Source: Apodospora peruviana (Eukaryota > Ascomycota > Sordariomycetes > Sordariales > Lasiosphaeriaceae). From it: DNA of 64,000 nucleotides. Each line of letters starts with the position of its first letter. Position 1 is the first letter of the stretch. Shown one piece after another: positions 44,997 to 56,166 of the stretch. The notes under the pieces are model-generated. The model was not told the origin of the DNA, did no database searches, and saw nothing but the letters and a program-made list of their open reading frames with translations. The DNA is taken from the NCBI GenBank assembly GCA_033439685.1, contig JAUEDM010000002.1:1426001-1490000 (forward strand). The letters are read 5' to 3'. Both the position numbers and the translations under genes were made by a program.

Positions 44997-47378
44997 TCAC
45001 CGCCTCGTCTCAACAACTTGAGCAATCTCCTCATCTTCCTCCTCCTCCTCCAGGTCCTCTTCAATTTCCTCCGCCTCCGTGATATGCGGGTTGCTTGACG
45101 CCGGCACTTCACTGCCGCTCATCTGCCACTCCATCAGCTTGCTGAAGGCGCTGTCTTTGTTGGCGCTCAGCTCTGCGTAGCTGCCGACCTCAGCCACCGT
45201 TCCGTCGCTCGACAAGACGATAATCTGGTCTGACCGCTTGATGGTGGATAGCCTGTGGGCGATCGAGATAGTCGTGCTCCGGCCCTTGAGCAGCTCCGCA
45301 AGCGCCGCGTTCACGAGCGTCTCCGACTCGGCGTCGAGCGCGGACGTGGCCTCGTCGAGGAGGAGGATATCGGGGTCCTTTAGGAGCGCCCGTGCGATTG
45401 CGATACGCTGCTTCTGGCCGCCCGAAAGCTGTGCGCCTCTCGCGCCGACCTGGGTCTCCAAGCCCTCAGGGAAGTCGCTGATGAAACCGCAGTTCGCTTT
45501 TTGAGCCGCGGCAATAATTTCCGCCCGGGTCGCCCGGGGTCTTCCGTAAGCAATGTTTTCCGCTACTGTCCCGGAGAACAGCACGGGCTCCTGGGCCACC
45601 ATGCCGATGCGCCGCCGCAGCGACTTGACGTTCATCTTGGAGATGTCAACTCCATTGATGGTAATAGACCCAGATATCGGGTTATAGAAGCGCAAGAGCA
45701 ACGACGCGACGGTCGACTTGCCACCACCTGAGGGGCCGACGATGCAGACGTTGCTGCCTGAGGGAATCTCGAAATCGAGCCCACTGAATATCGTAACGGC
45801 CGGCCGTGTCGGGTATGCGAATGTGATGTTGGAGAACTTAATGGGTCCCTGTGCCGACTTAACCTTGAGTCCGACTGTGGAAGGGATTGTTGGCTTCCGA
45901 TCCTGTAGCTCAAAAAGTCGGCTCGCGGCACCGACGCCCTTCATCAGCTCCGAGTAGAAACCGCTGACTCCGAAGAGACTGGACCCCGCGAAGACGGTAT
46001 ACATCATAAACGATGTTAAGTCTCCGAGGGTCATCACCCCCGTCCGGACAAGGTTACCTCCCACGATAAGCATAGCTAGAATGGTCATATTGCCAGCCCA
46101 GCCAGTCGTTGAGAAAAAGATCCCTGAGATGATGGCATCTTTCCGTCCCAAGGCAAAGATCTTCTTCACCTGCTTGCTGTATCGACCCATCTCTTGAACT
46201 TCACCGGCAAAGGCTTGGCTGGTTTTGATGTTCCCCAGCCGCTCCTCAGCAATCTTCATCAGTGTACCCACGTTCTTCTGGATCCCCCGACTCAAATTTC
46301 TGACAGCCCGTCCGTAAAAGAAAGCCCCCAGAGCGATAGGGGGAACCATGACAAGAATAATGGACGTCAACTTGGGACTAAGCCACGCCATTGCGGCAAA
46401 TCCGGCCGCGCCGCTAACAAGGGATCGGAGGCCGTCCGATACGTTCTGGGTGATGCTCTTGCCAACAATCACCGTGTCGGAATTCAATCTTGAAATCAAA
46501 TCTCCCACCCTGTTGGCGTCGAAGAATTCGGCATCCTGCACGTATGTCCGACGATAGAGCTGCGTTCGTAGACGGGAGACCACACGCTCGCCAACGATCC
46601 GGAGTAGGATGATGCGGCCAAAATTTGCACAGGCGCCAAGGGTAAGGAGACCCGCGAGACTGCCAAAGAACTGCGTCAGAGTAAGGCCAAACAAGCGGAC
46701 TTCGTCTGTATCGGGTTTCGTAGAGAGATCCAGAATCCGTCCCACGGAGAAGGGGATCGACATGGTGACACCGGAGGATATGAGCAGCAAAACAAATGCC
46801 GCGCCGAGCCATTTGACTTCAGGCCGTGCGATTTTGATGAGCCGCCAGACCTCGCCGAATCCGGGTTTGCCTCCCTCCTGGCCTTTGCCCTCCTTCGAGA
46901 GGCGAGCGCTCATGTTGACATGGGCGGCCTTGTGCGCCTTCTCGCTTCTCTTGAACCCGTGGGCTTTTAAATGTTCCTCCATCTCTCTCTGCTCCCCTGT
47001 TTGCTCTTCTTTCACAGTAACCGTCGCCGGCTCTTTGGCCCCTTCCCCTAGCTCCCGTTGCAACGGCCGCGTCGTCGAGAGCTGCCGGAGGATCCGGAAG
47101 GGGGAGGCCCATTGCGTCCTGACCTGGTGCCGTAATCTCGGGGCATGCGATTGAGGTGTGATGGCGGAGCCTAAAGGTCGAAGTATGGGTGTCCCGCCTT
47201 GGCTGATGGGCGACAGTGTGTGACACGGTTTCGTCGACAGCGGAGCGATGGTGAGGTGTCGCGGTGTTATCAAAACGGCTGACGGCCCTGCTGCCAAGTT
47301 TGCGCTGCTGCTGCTGCTAATGCCAATGGCGCGCTGCGGGAGCAGCACCGCGCGACGCATTGCTGCTCCCGGAACCAT
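44997..47378 (-). CDS. MDL1: Mitochondrial ABC half-transporter, MDL1/ABCB10 type
   Basis: Single exon, 793 residues. The long N-terminal region rich in Arg/Ser (first ~100) fits a mitochondrial presequence. A six-helix ABC transmembrane domain spans about 188-480, and the nucleotide-binding domain has Walker A GPSGGGKST (548-556), Q-loop VAQEPVLFSG, signature LSGGQKQR (651-658), Walker B ILLLDEATSALD and H-loop SIAHRL. This is the MDL1 group: inner-membrane homodimers that export peptides made by the matrix m-AAA protease (yeast) or relate to haem metabolism (ABCB10). MDL2 is the main alternative. The tail is strongly acidic. Confidence 0.92.
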   Translation of the reverse strand: MVPGAAMRRAVLLPQRAIGISSSSSANLAAGPSAVLITPRHLTIAPLSTKPCHTLSPISQGGTPILRPLGSAITPQSHAPRLRHQVRTQWASPFRILRQLSTTRPLQRELGEGAKEPATVTVKEEQTGEQREMEEHLKAHGFKRSEKAHKAAHVNMSARLSKEGKGQEGGKPGFGEVWRLIKIARPEVKWLGAAFVLLLISSGVTMSIPFSVGRILDLSTKPDTDEVRLFGLTLTQFFGSLAGLLTLGACANFGRIILLRIVGERVVSRLRTQLYRRTYVQDAEFFDANRVGDLISRLNSDTVIVGKSITQNVSDGLRSLVSGAAGFAAMAWLSPKLTSIILVMVPPIALGAFFYGRAVRNLSRGIQKNVGTLMKIAEERLGNIKTSQAFAGEVQEMGRYSKQVKKIFALGRKDAIISGIFFSTTGWAGNMTILAMLIVGGNLVRTGVMTLGDLTSFMMYTVFAGSSLFGVSGFYSELMKGVGAASRLFELQDRKPTIPSTVGLKVKSAQGPIKFSNITFAYPTRPAVTIFSGLDFEIPSGSNVCIVGPSGGGKSTVASLLLRFYNPISGSITINGVDISKMNVKSLRRRIGMVAQEPVLFSGTVAENIAYGRPRATRAEIIAAAQKANCGFISDFPEGLETQVGARGAQLSGGQKQRIAIARALLKDPDILLLDEATSALDAESETLVNAALAELLKGRSTTISIAHRLSTIKRSDQIIVLSSDGTVAEVGSYAELSANKDSAFSKLMEWQMSGSEVPASSNPHITEAEEIEEDLEEEEEDEEIAQVVETRR

Positions 47379-48078
47379 TGTGAAAGCTATCGTCTGAGCG
47401 GTTTTCTACTGCTCGAATTCCAAACTCGGCGTGTCCCCTTTCTCGCTATGTCGAGAGGTCCCAGCACAGACGTTCTATCATGTCGCGAATGGATTACTGT
47501 GGCGCGAAATGCTTGAGTTTGGCCGGCCATGCCCTCAGTGTCATTTGCGTGTGTGTCGTGGTCGTAGTGAGTGGATTGCGAAATGGAAGACCGTCGAAGG
47601 CGCGAGGTTCGGAGACCAATCCAGGATCCCTGTCTACAATTTCTCTGCCCCGAGCTCCGAGGCTGGTTAGGTCATTCCGTCATTAACAGCCGAGCCCGTT
47701 GAGCCGGGACTATGGACGGCGCTGTCTGTGCGAGCTGTCTACAGCTGTCTGCCACTGCCACTGCTACATCCACATGTGGCGTCCAAACTCAAAGCCTCAA
47801 ACAGCCTTGACAATTGAAGACTTCCCCCCACCACGCTCACCCACTTCGTTCCTCGGCCCACCTCAAACTTGAGAGCCCGGACGTCATCGCCCTTGGATAT
47901 TCTAACGCGACGCGCGACAGTGCAGCCCGTGATTTTATTCGCAGCTATCAGCGCCTAGACTGTTGCAGAACTCGTGTCGTTTACTTCAAAACCATATCCT
48001 CGGGACTGAACACGGCAACTAACAAGTCACAACTAGCCACCGCCGCTTGACTCCGCGCAGGAGTCGCCACCATCCACG
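47379..48078. promoter_or_regulatory. Divergent upstream region of MDL1 and KIN17
   Basis: 700 bp between divergent start codons; no distinctive element recognised. Confidence 0.5.
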
Positions 48079-49148
48079 ATGCCCAAGGCCGAAGCAGGAT
48101 CGACGAAGCATCTGAGTAACCAGATGAAGTCGCGGGGACTAAATCGTCTGCGATGGTACTGTCAAATATGCGAAAAGTGTACGTTCAACACCATCCACTC
48201 AGTCATAAACCGAGCCTGCTAACAAACCTCATTCGCACAGCCTGTCGCGACGAGAACGGATACAAAATGCATTGCCAAAGCCCCAGTCACACCCGCAAAG
48301 CCCTCGAAGCCGGACAGAATTTCAAAGGGCTACAAGAAGACTTCAGCAAGGAGTTCAAGGACCAGTTCCTCTCCTTATTAAGGACGAGTCACGGCGAGAA
48401 GGAAATACACGCAAACAAGTTTTATCAAGAAGTCATTGCGCAGCGAGACCACACACATTTAAACGCGACAAAATGGCATTCGCTCACAGAATTCGTAAAG
48501 TACCTGGGCAGGGAGAGCCTATGTCGCGTCAAAGAGAAGGAAGATGGGCTTTTTATCGCCTGGATCGACGACAGCCCCGAGGCCATGAAGAGAAGAGAAG
48601 CGGTGCGGCGAAAGGAGCTGCAGGACCGTGGCGACGAGGAGTGCGAGCAGATGCTGCTGAGAGAGCAGATTAAGCGCGCGCAAAAAGACGCTGTTGCGCG
48701 TGGTGTTGCGCCGAAGGAGAACGAAGAAGAAGCGGCTGCTGTGCATGAGCTCAAGCGGCAGGAGGGCGAGAAGATTACATTATCACTGGGACCGAAACCC
48801 GCGACACTACCAACAGCGACTGTTACCGCGCCGCCACAAGCTCCTGGTGGGGATGAATCGAAAGGAGGGGAGGCCAAGAAGGGCGAAGTAGTGGACGAAA
48901 CTTCCGCGACGGAGCAGCCTGCCCCAGCGGCGGCCGCCGCTGTGGCAAAACCCGTGTCGCTAAAATTCGGAGTCAAACCACAGGTCAAGAACGTCTTCAA
49001 AAATGCGTTTGCTGGGGCTCCCAAAAAGACGATGGCTGCTCAGCCGAAACAGATGAGCGAAGCCGAGAGGATTATGAAGGAGGAGATTGAGCGGAAGAGG
49101 GCTCGCGAGCAGAGAGGCGGGCCACCACATAAGAGACCGCGGTTCTAG
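48079..49148 (+). CDS. KIN17: KIN17-like DNA/RNA-binding protein
   Basis: Two exons (48079-48178 and 48241-49148), 335 residues. The N-terminus MPKAEAGSTKHLSNQMKSRG and LRWYCQICEKSCRDENGYK lead into a C2H2 zinc finger (C28, C31, H44, H50). The winged-helix Kin17-mid domain follows (FKDQFLSLLRTSHGEKEI, LNATKWHSLTEFVKYLGR, LFIAWID). Then come a Glu/Arg-rich helix (MLLREQIKRAQKDA) and an Ala/Pro/Glu-rich linker; the tail is PPHKRPRF. KIN17 is a conserved nuclear protein tied to DNA replication, repair and the spliceosome. The C-terminal KOW module of metazoan KIN17 is absent here, as in other fungal relatives of similar length. Confidence 0.92.
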
Positions 49149-49706
49149 CTATGAACTTGGTAGATGGAGAACGAAATAAAACTTGATACCCCTACCGCTA
49201 AGAGCGACTATCAATTGTGCCTGTGAGCTTAGACACTTTCTAGGTGTTGAGATTGAGTATACGGATACCCTGCTAGGTGCGTATATGGAGGCTATGGGAA
49301 AGACACCGACGCCGGACTATCGAAACGTCTACAGAGCAGCAAAATTAAGAAAACAAAATGAAATACTTTCTTCTTTGACAACGCCAATTTGCACTAAGCC
49401 AGGTGCCGGTTGTGGGATGTGTGGTAGGACTGGCAACCAAATGATCAATTCAGGTGGTGTACGGGTTAATAATGATGAAGAGCCAAAACAAAGTCACCCC
49501 GCCAAAATTCGTCTTTATAGTGATGTTTGTGGTCGTGGAACACGCGCTCACGGTCCAACCCCAACCTGTAGCCCATCTGTTGGCGGTGCACCCCACTCCG
49601 GCGCGAGTGTTGATGGCAATGATACTCTTATATACCAAGAGCCCTTCTGCCGCCCACGCTCGGGAGTTTCCCCCACCATCTCGGCCTTGCCCACTGCCGC
49701 GACTTT
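49149..49706. other. Convergent intergenic region
   Basis: Between the KIN17 and SPT4 3' ends. A long open stretch at 49183-49710 shows no conserved sequence and overlaps the SPT4 last exon. Confidence 0.55.
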
Positions 49707-50143
49707 CTAGTCCGCCTCTGTTGCACTACCATCACGACTTATTGACAGTTAGTCAGGCCCCTAGCTTCAAAAGGGAACTCGGCGGAAGGGGGGAGCGTAA
49801 AGACTTACGGAATGTACTGTACTCTATACTCCTCCTCCATCGATGTCCGCACGTCATCTGGCAATAGTCCGGAGACCTTGGTGGCGTAGACTCCCTTGAC
49901 GTACTTGTCAAGTCTCTGGTATTTCGCGACCCACGACTTGCTCGGGTTGGCGAGGCTGATGAGGCCCTCAAAAACTTGGGATGTGCAGCTCTCGATTTGG
50001 TCGGCGGAGCCCTGGAGATGCAGAAACTCCTCGCAGTTGGGGCACCCTTCTTCCCTGAAGCGCTGGATTGTCATGACTATCGAGCAGACCATGCATGCGC
50101 GCAGGTAGCGCTGCTGCCCGGGCGCAACGAAGTTCTCGGACAT
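49707..50143 (-). CDS. SPT4: Transcription elongation factor SPT4
   Basis: Two exons (49809-50143 and 49707-49737), 121 residues. The zinc finger is formed by C17, C20, C34 and C37 in LRACMVC...GCPNCEEF. The rest, with CTSQVFEGLISLANPSKSWV and a short C-terminal helix, matches SPT4, which pairs with SPT5 on RNA polymerase II during elongation. Without splicing the ORF would end at QYIP; splicing at CC/GTAAGT to the 31-nt last exon gives QYIPRDGSATEAD, a typical family ending. Confidence 0.93.
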
Positions 50144-50813
50144 TTTGTGTTTGATTATTTTATGAGAGTAGCCTGATGATTATTTATGTCGATATTTCGT
50201 CACCAGCTTGTTGGGAACGATAGTTGTGGTGTTGATGATGGTAACTGGCTTAGCCTTGAAAAGCGTCTTGTTGGAATGGATGTGACTTGTAAGAGATGTA
50301 TGTGGTTGACAGGGCCAATCAAGTGCTCTCTTTTATGCTGGGATTGAATAAAGGCAGTGAGGACCCGTGCACTTAAAGTTCAGACTGCTGCTGCCCGCAT
50401 CAAAGAAAGATCGGCTGCCAAGGGAGTGACATGGTGGTCGGGTGGGCACTGCCCAGTGTTATGTGGAGCTCGCCAGTGCCAGGGTTTCACCTAACTGGTC
50501 TAGCCGGGTACTGGCGGAGGGAGTAAGGATGGGCCAAGAGGGACCTCACCACTTACTTCCCCGTCCGGCGTTGAACCTTCTTTTATACAGTAACGGTACC
50601 TTACCTTACTTGTTTGGCTCCCGTCCGTCTTCTGCTTTTGACGACTGCTTTCGCGGGCTGAACATGCAATACGATTATCTGCCTCGCCGATTGACCCGTG
50701 AACCCTGCACGCTCGATCCCGCCAAACGATGAACTGAAGCGAACCCGGATTGGATTGCCTGATTGCAGCAGCACAAGACAAGCAGAACCCCGAACAGAGG
50801 GACACCTGAAAAA
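50144..50813. promoter_or_regulatory. Divergent upstream region of SPT4 and AMPK beta
   Basis: 670 bp between divergent starts; includes a GGTACCTTACCTTAC phrase near 50595. No factor site recognised. Confidence 0.5.
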
Positions 50814-52362
50814 ATGGGGAACAGCCCCTCCACATCCAAAGCTCCGTCTTCAGCTTCTTCTTCGCAGACCCAGTCCCACAGCCAGAGCCAGAACCAGCAT
50901 GAATCTCCCCGCCCCGTGAGGCGCGACAACAGGCATCCCATACCGGTCCAGAACCATCGAGTCGCCGCACCGCCGGAGCCGTCGCTCACTCAAGCCCAGG
51001 GCACCGCCGTGCAGCCGCCCGCTAAAAGTAATCGGCCCCGGTCGTTCCATTCCCGGATGGGCCCATCACAGAGCAGCTCGTCGACCTCATCCTCCACGCC
51101 TGCCGGCTCCGCGCCTTCTTCCTCGACCAAACCGCTCGATGTGCAGCAGCGCTCCGGCAGGCAGGATCAGAGTGGTCATGAACCCGCCAAACCCGTAGCC
51201 ATGCCGACGGCCAACCACTCCCCCTCCTCGCCGCGGTCGCCTGATATCTACGAATCCACTGCCCTGCCACACGGCAGTCTGCAGGACATGTCGTACATCA
51301 CCCGGCCACCACGCCTACCCCTTCCCATCGAGGAAGAGGTCCACACGCCCGGTTCGCCCATTATCGCACCCGCCGACATTGGGCAGCCGCTTGAGGATGT
51401 TGATGGTTTGGAGTCGGAGGGCGCCGGTCTGGCTCGTCCTTCCTCAACCCTGAGCAACAGCTCTACTGTGGAGGATGAAGACGCGGAGGAATTGCGGGTT
51501 GACAAGACCGGCCCTACTGTTCCAACAAGACTGGAGTGGCGTCGCGGAGGCGAGAAAGTATATGTGACGGGAACTATCTTCCAGTGGAATCGCAAAACAC
51601 GCTTGCATCCAGTGTGAGTGTTGGTTCTAGATATATAGTTACCAATTGCTGACGTGGAACAATGTGGTCTAGTGAGGGCCGACCTGGCGTATTTGCAGCG
51701 ACTATCAATATCCTCCCCGGAACACACCACGTCCGCTTCTTGGTGGATGGGCAGATGCAGACCTCGCCGGATCTGCCGACGACTGTGGACTTCGGCAACA
51801 ATTTGGTCAACTACATTGAAGTGAATCCCGACGACCTTCCATCTAGGCCTCCGCAGACGTCGGGTATTTCGATCAACAAGGAGACCGGACAACTGGTTCA
51901 ACAGAAACCCCCACCAGCGGAAGGTGAGGAAGGAAGCAAGACACCCAAAGACCGGATAGTGCCCCCAGCGGACATATTTGCGCACACGATTCCTCAGTTC
52001 CTTCTCGACTTTGATCAACCTGAGGATACACCTGTATATCACATGGCGGCCTCGGCTATCGACAAGTTACAGACGCCACCTGCACTCCCCGGATTCCTAG
52101 GGAAGCCCATTCTGAATGCGGCCACTCTGATCAAAGATGATAATAGTGTGCTGAACATGCCGAATCATACTGTTCTCAACCACTTGGCCACCAGCAGTAT
52201 CAAGAACAACATCTTGGCTGTCTCGGCAACGACGAGGTATAAGAACAAGGTTAGTTATACCCGGGTTGTACTACCCGCTGTAAATGACTCCCTTATTGAC
52301 AACCCTTTCTGCAGTACGTAACAACCATCATGTACAAGCCAACAACTACCGAGGGAATTTAG
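50814..52362 (+). CDS. GAL83: AMPK/Snf1 kinase beta subunit
   Basis: Three exons (50814-51613, 51673-52249, 52315-52362), 474 residues. MGNSPSTSK is a likely N-myristoylation site. A long Ser/Pro/Gln-rich region precedes the glycogen-binding CBM48-type module across the first junction (TRLEWRRGGEKVYVTGTIFQ, then LPGTHHVRFLVDGQM). The C-terminal AMPKBI/ASC domain follows (PQFLLDFDQPEDTP, PNHTVLNHLATSSIKNN, VSATTRYKNKYVTTIMYKP). This subunit scaffolds the Snf1 catalytic and Snf4 gamma subunits and directs the kinase in glucose starvation. The 48-nt last exon supplies the conserved YVTTIMYKP end. Confidence 0.94.
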
Positions 52363-52743
52363 GGCGATGTCTTCTGTCATTAGGTCGGCCGTTGTGCTGG
52401 GCTCCGGGCTAGGAGATTGGAAAGGGATGATTCAGGAGTAATGACCTGGCAGCTCAACCTGTTTTGAGCCACGCTAAGTTCAACATTCGATTTTGAGAAG
52501 GATGCTCCGTATGGAGGGCTCTGGGTTCGAGAAACCAGTGGGAATACTGGTAGCTGCAATACCTTTGGGGGGAGTTTTTTACAAGGTGCAACAGGTTGCC
52601 CGCGAACGAATGGATGGATGGATGGATGGGATGTTGGGAAACCGTTGGTCAACACTTATATAAGGCAGGCAATGGGATTTTACGGATGGGTAGACTGGAT
52701 TGGAGGGCACAGGAATGTTTGATTTATTGATTTATTCTTGTTT
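52363..52743. other. Convergent intergenic region
   Basis: Between AMPK beta and KAE1 3' ends; contains five ATGG units at 52610-52629 and a TTATATAA palindrome near 52655. No gene. Confidence 0.6.
52610..52629. repeat. (ATGG)5 microsatellite
   Basis: Five perfect tandem ATGG units in the convergent intergenic region. Confidence 0.9.
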
Positions 52744-53817
52744 CTAGTTCCTCCACTTGACAAATACCTCGTCGGTCCTAAACCGCTGGGTACATGTGCT
52801 CTCGTCCAGCGGCGTCTGGAAGCCCGTCTCGTAAGCCAGCAGCCCGGCGTGCGCGATCATGATACCATTGTCGATGCAGAAACGCTCGTCTGTTGCGTAG
52901 ACGCTGCCACCTCTTTCTGCAGCCATGGCGCACATCATTTCCTGTAATCGCTCGTTGCAACCCACTCCGCCGACAATAAGCACCTGGTTGCTGCCCACAT
53001 GGGCCATGGCGCGCTCCGTAATCTCCACCAGCATCGCGAAGACCGTTTCTTGCAGCGTGAAGCACAAATCTGCCGGCGTGAACGTCTCCTTACCTTGGGA
53101 GAGTTCCTTTTTCATCTGCGCGGCGAGCTCATCGGCGCGCGTCAGGATGCCGCTGAACGAGCAGTCCATGCCTTTGACCGCGTACGGCAGGTCCAGGAGG
53201 GTTTGTCCTCTTCTCGCCAGCTGCTCGATGTTGTACCCCGGCGCCGGGTCGTTGCTGATCTCGAGCGTGCGGGCGAAGCGGTCGAGGCAGTTGCCGACGG
53301 CGATGTCGAGCGCCTCGCCGAAGATGCGGTACCGCTGCTCCGCGTAGGCGATCACCTGGGTGTTGCCGCCGCTGACGTAGAGGACGACGGGGTTCTGGGC
53401 GCCGGTGATGGCGCGCCCCATCTCGATGTGGCCTACGCAGTGGTTCACGCCGACTAAAGGGATGTTGCCCCATAATAGCGAGAGGGTGCGCGCGCCGATG
53501 GCGACCGAGGTTAAGGGGCCGCCCATCCCCGGGCCGCGGGTGTAGCAGATGCAGTCGATTTCAGAGATGGATATCCCGGCGTCTGCAAGGGCCTGTTTGG
53601 CTACGCGCACGAAGAAGGACCGGTGGTGTGCTGCGGTGTCTTTGGGGAGGAAACCGGTACCTGGCGGGGAGACGAAGGTGTGTCGAACGTTGGAGAGGAC
53701 GGTCGGCTCGCCTGTGACTGCGTCGTGCGCGATCACGCCTATGCCGAGCTTGTTGGCGGAGCCTTCGCACCCCAGGGCTATGCGCCGGCGTTTGTTCTTG
53801 GGTATTGGTGCTGCCAT
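52744..53817 (-). CDS. KAE1: tRNA threonylcarbamoyladenosine synthase KAE1
   Basis: Single exon, 357 residues from the ATG at 53817. It has an ASKHA fold with LGCEGSANKLGIGV, RGPGMGGPLTSVAIGAR and the metal-binding HCVGH (H126, H130). VLYVSGGNTQVIAY, LDRFAR, SGILT and CIDNGIMIAHAG follow. KAE1 is the catalytic subunit of the KEOPS complex that attaches threonylcarbamoyl to A37 of ANN-decoding tRNAs. Length fits the cytosolic/nuclear KAE1 rather than the longer mitochondrial QRI7. The frame stays open to another ATG at 54042, adding 75 residues; see the separate finding. Confidence 0.95.
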   Translation of the reverse strand: MAAPIPKNKRRRIALGCEGSANKLGIGVIAHDAVTGEPTVLSNVRHTFVSPPGTGFLPKDTAAHHRSFFVRVAKQALADAGISISEIDCICYTRGPGMGGPLTSVAIGARTLSLLWGNIPLVGVNHCVGHIEMGRAITGAQNPVVLYVSGGNTQVIAYAEQRYRIFGEALDIAVGNCLDRFARTLEISNDPAPGYNIEQLARRGQTLLDLPYAVKGMDCSFSGILTRADELAAQMKKELSQGKETFTPADLCFTLQETVFAMLVEITERAMAHVGSNQVLIVGGVGCNERLQEMMCAMAAERGGSVYATDERFCIDNGIMIAHAGLLAYETGFQTPLDESTCTQRFRTDEVFVKWRN

Positions 53818-56166
53818 TGTTTGGGTGTTCGTATGTGTTGCGACCTCGATGTTGGTGATGGGTTGTGAAGGTGGAGGAGCAGGGGCAGCTGTTTTTTCCT
53901 CCTGCAGCGGCTGCTGCTGTATTTCTTCTTTCCTCAAGATCCCTTTTAGTTTATTCCTGAAGTACCTCAGTATATTCTGCTTTGGCTGTTTGGGTTCCAG
54001 GGACATGTTTTGGCGTCGTAAAGTAGCGATATCAAATCGCATTTCACCTGTTCGCCAGTTGCAAGTAACCCATATATTTCGTCAGAGAGCAGCAGGGCAG
54101 ACAGGAGGGGTCAGTGGGGTTCACCGGCGCGGTCAACTGCGGTGAGGTCCAGTGTGGGGCCCGGCTTGGCGCCGTTGATTGGCGGGCGACAGGACGGGAC
54201 TAAAAGCGCACACGCATGCAGGGCTGTCGCAGACGCTGAACCGACTCTTGGGGCTTTCCAGGAACCCCACTCCACTGAGAATGCAATTCTCCCCCCAGCA
54301 CACCCAGATACTCGGCATCTTACTCCTCACCTTCCGCTCGCTATCACCAGCTATACAACACTTGTTTTTGCCCCTGACCTGCCCAACTGCGCGGTCTTGC
54401 TTCTCTTCTTGTACTTCACTTTTTCAGGGTCGCTCTCCTCTTCGACCCTTTGCGGAGAAGCTCACCGAGATGTAGGCGCAAGCAACTTTCATGCTCGGCC
54501 AGGGTCAGCTCTTCCAAGCTGCACCTGTCCGGAGATGGCGATTCCGCGCTTCGGTCAACAACCGCGAGGACAACCCCCAACAGACCAGTAACGTCTTCGG
54601 TCGCTTGTAGATATGTCAGTCAACACAGGTATGTGTTCCTTTCAAGCTCTGCCGGGCCTGCTCGGTTCGTCCTACGCCCTGCTCTCCCGAAATCTGGAGG
54701 CTGGATGAGACAGAGGCTGCCTGCGGCGCTTACTTTCCACGATAGCTGACATGTCCATTATTTTCAAAAACAGCAAGCTGCAGATATACACGATACCCCT
54801 CGGGTATTCTGGCATGCTTCTTTCTCTGCGGTGTTTTTCCCTCGATGACCCCTGGGTCCTGTTGGCTGGCCTCAGGCGAGACCGTCACGCCAGGCCCGCA
54901 AAGTCACCAAAACTGGACAAACGATATCACACGCACAACTCGTCCTCTATCACCGCCAAATTCGCAACCAAACCAAAATATTGTTCACTCCGCAAAGGTA
55001 TTTCGAGTCTTTCGGCGCATTAGGCGGAATTCCTCCAAACTCTGGGATCTATCCCTTGCAAAGCAGATTTCGCGCAAGCTACCGACCTTCCGTCACGGAC
55101 CGATCTCGCATTGGCCATGGGACGGGACGCTCTCCAGAGAAAAAATGTTTCAGGATCAGGAATCAATATCATGAGCAACTTGGAAAACGAAAAAATAATC
55201 GGTGAGCCTGGTAGTGTTTACTACAAGACCCACGGCCACCGCCCGCTCATGTGAGCAAGATCGCACGACACCGCCTTTTGGGCCTTGAACCTCTTCTACA
55301 ACAATTCTTTTTTGTGTTGCTGGGTATTCGACACGCCAATGCCGACACCAGTCGTGTCCTGTCATTATCCGGTATGCTCACTTGCGCGGACCATCCCATC
55401 TGACGTTGAATCGGTCAATTCACACCATAATCGCACATGACGGTCAACCACGATGAACCTGTTCGTCCTCGAGCCGGGGCTTGGAAATATAGAATGATTC
55501 TTGTTGTCAAGCCACACCGGTCGAGTTCGCACAGTCTTGACACGACCATGTTCTTGCGTCTCACCGACAGGACAAGGGGAATTATCCGACAGCAACACCG
55601 GGCACCTGTGCCGCAAGCAATGCTCCGAGATTCGGAAACCAACATTCCAGGATCCACTCCAATCCCTACCTCCATGGCACGTTTGGGCACATCAGAAGCA
55701 AGCTTCCCGCACGGGGCAAATTCCTCTTGAACGCCTAGCGACGGGGAGCGGCACGAAACAAACTTTGGCGCTAGTCGCTGCGCTTTCGTCGACCACGAGG
55801 ACAACCGGGGACACAAGATCATCAGTTCACTCACAGCAATCCAATGGGGCACAGAAAGGGTGCCATTGCAGAATATTGCTTTGGGCAAAATACACCACTG
55901 CTCTGACGCTTCTTTAGAAGTCTCGGCATGGCTCGCATTATATACATCGCTTCGATCTCCCTCGCCTCATATTCTACACAAAAACCCAGCAACCAAACGC
56001 CACGCTAGGCCAGATACCTCTTGCACCAGGCCTATTCGCTAAATCCATCATCGGAGTGTGATCTGAGATACAGGCCAGCACTCTCTCTGCGTCGTTCGCC
56101 ATCCGGCTGCACCAAAGCCGGAGACACGAGGACATGCCCACGGGCTAAAATATCATGCGAATGTCG
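53818..56166. other. Long intergenic region between KAE1 and EPL1
   Basis: 2.35 kb. 53818-54042 is the in-frame upstream extension of KAE1; the rest has only short ORFs on both strands with no conserved motif. I see no second gene. Confidence 0.55.

Noticed and set aside
49183..49710. 175-codon open frame between KIN17 and SPT4
   Set aside because: It starts at a non-ATG codon, shows no conserved sequence and overlaps the SPT4 last exon.
55415..55888. 157-codon open frame between KAE1 and EPL1
   Set aside because: No conserved motif, no convincing splice partners, composition like spacer DNA.
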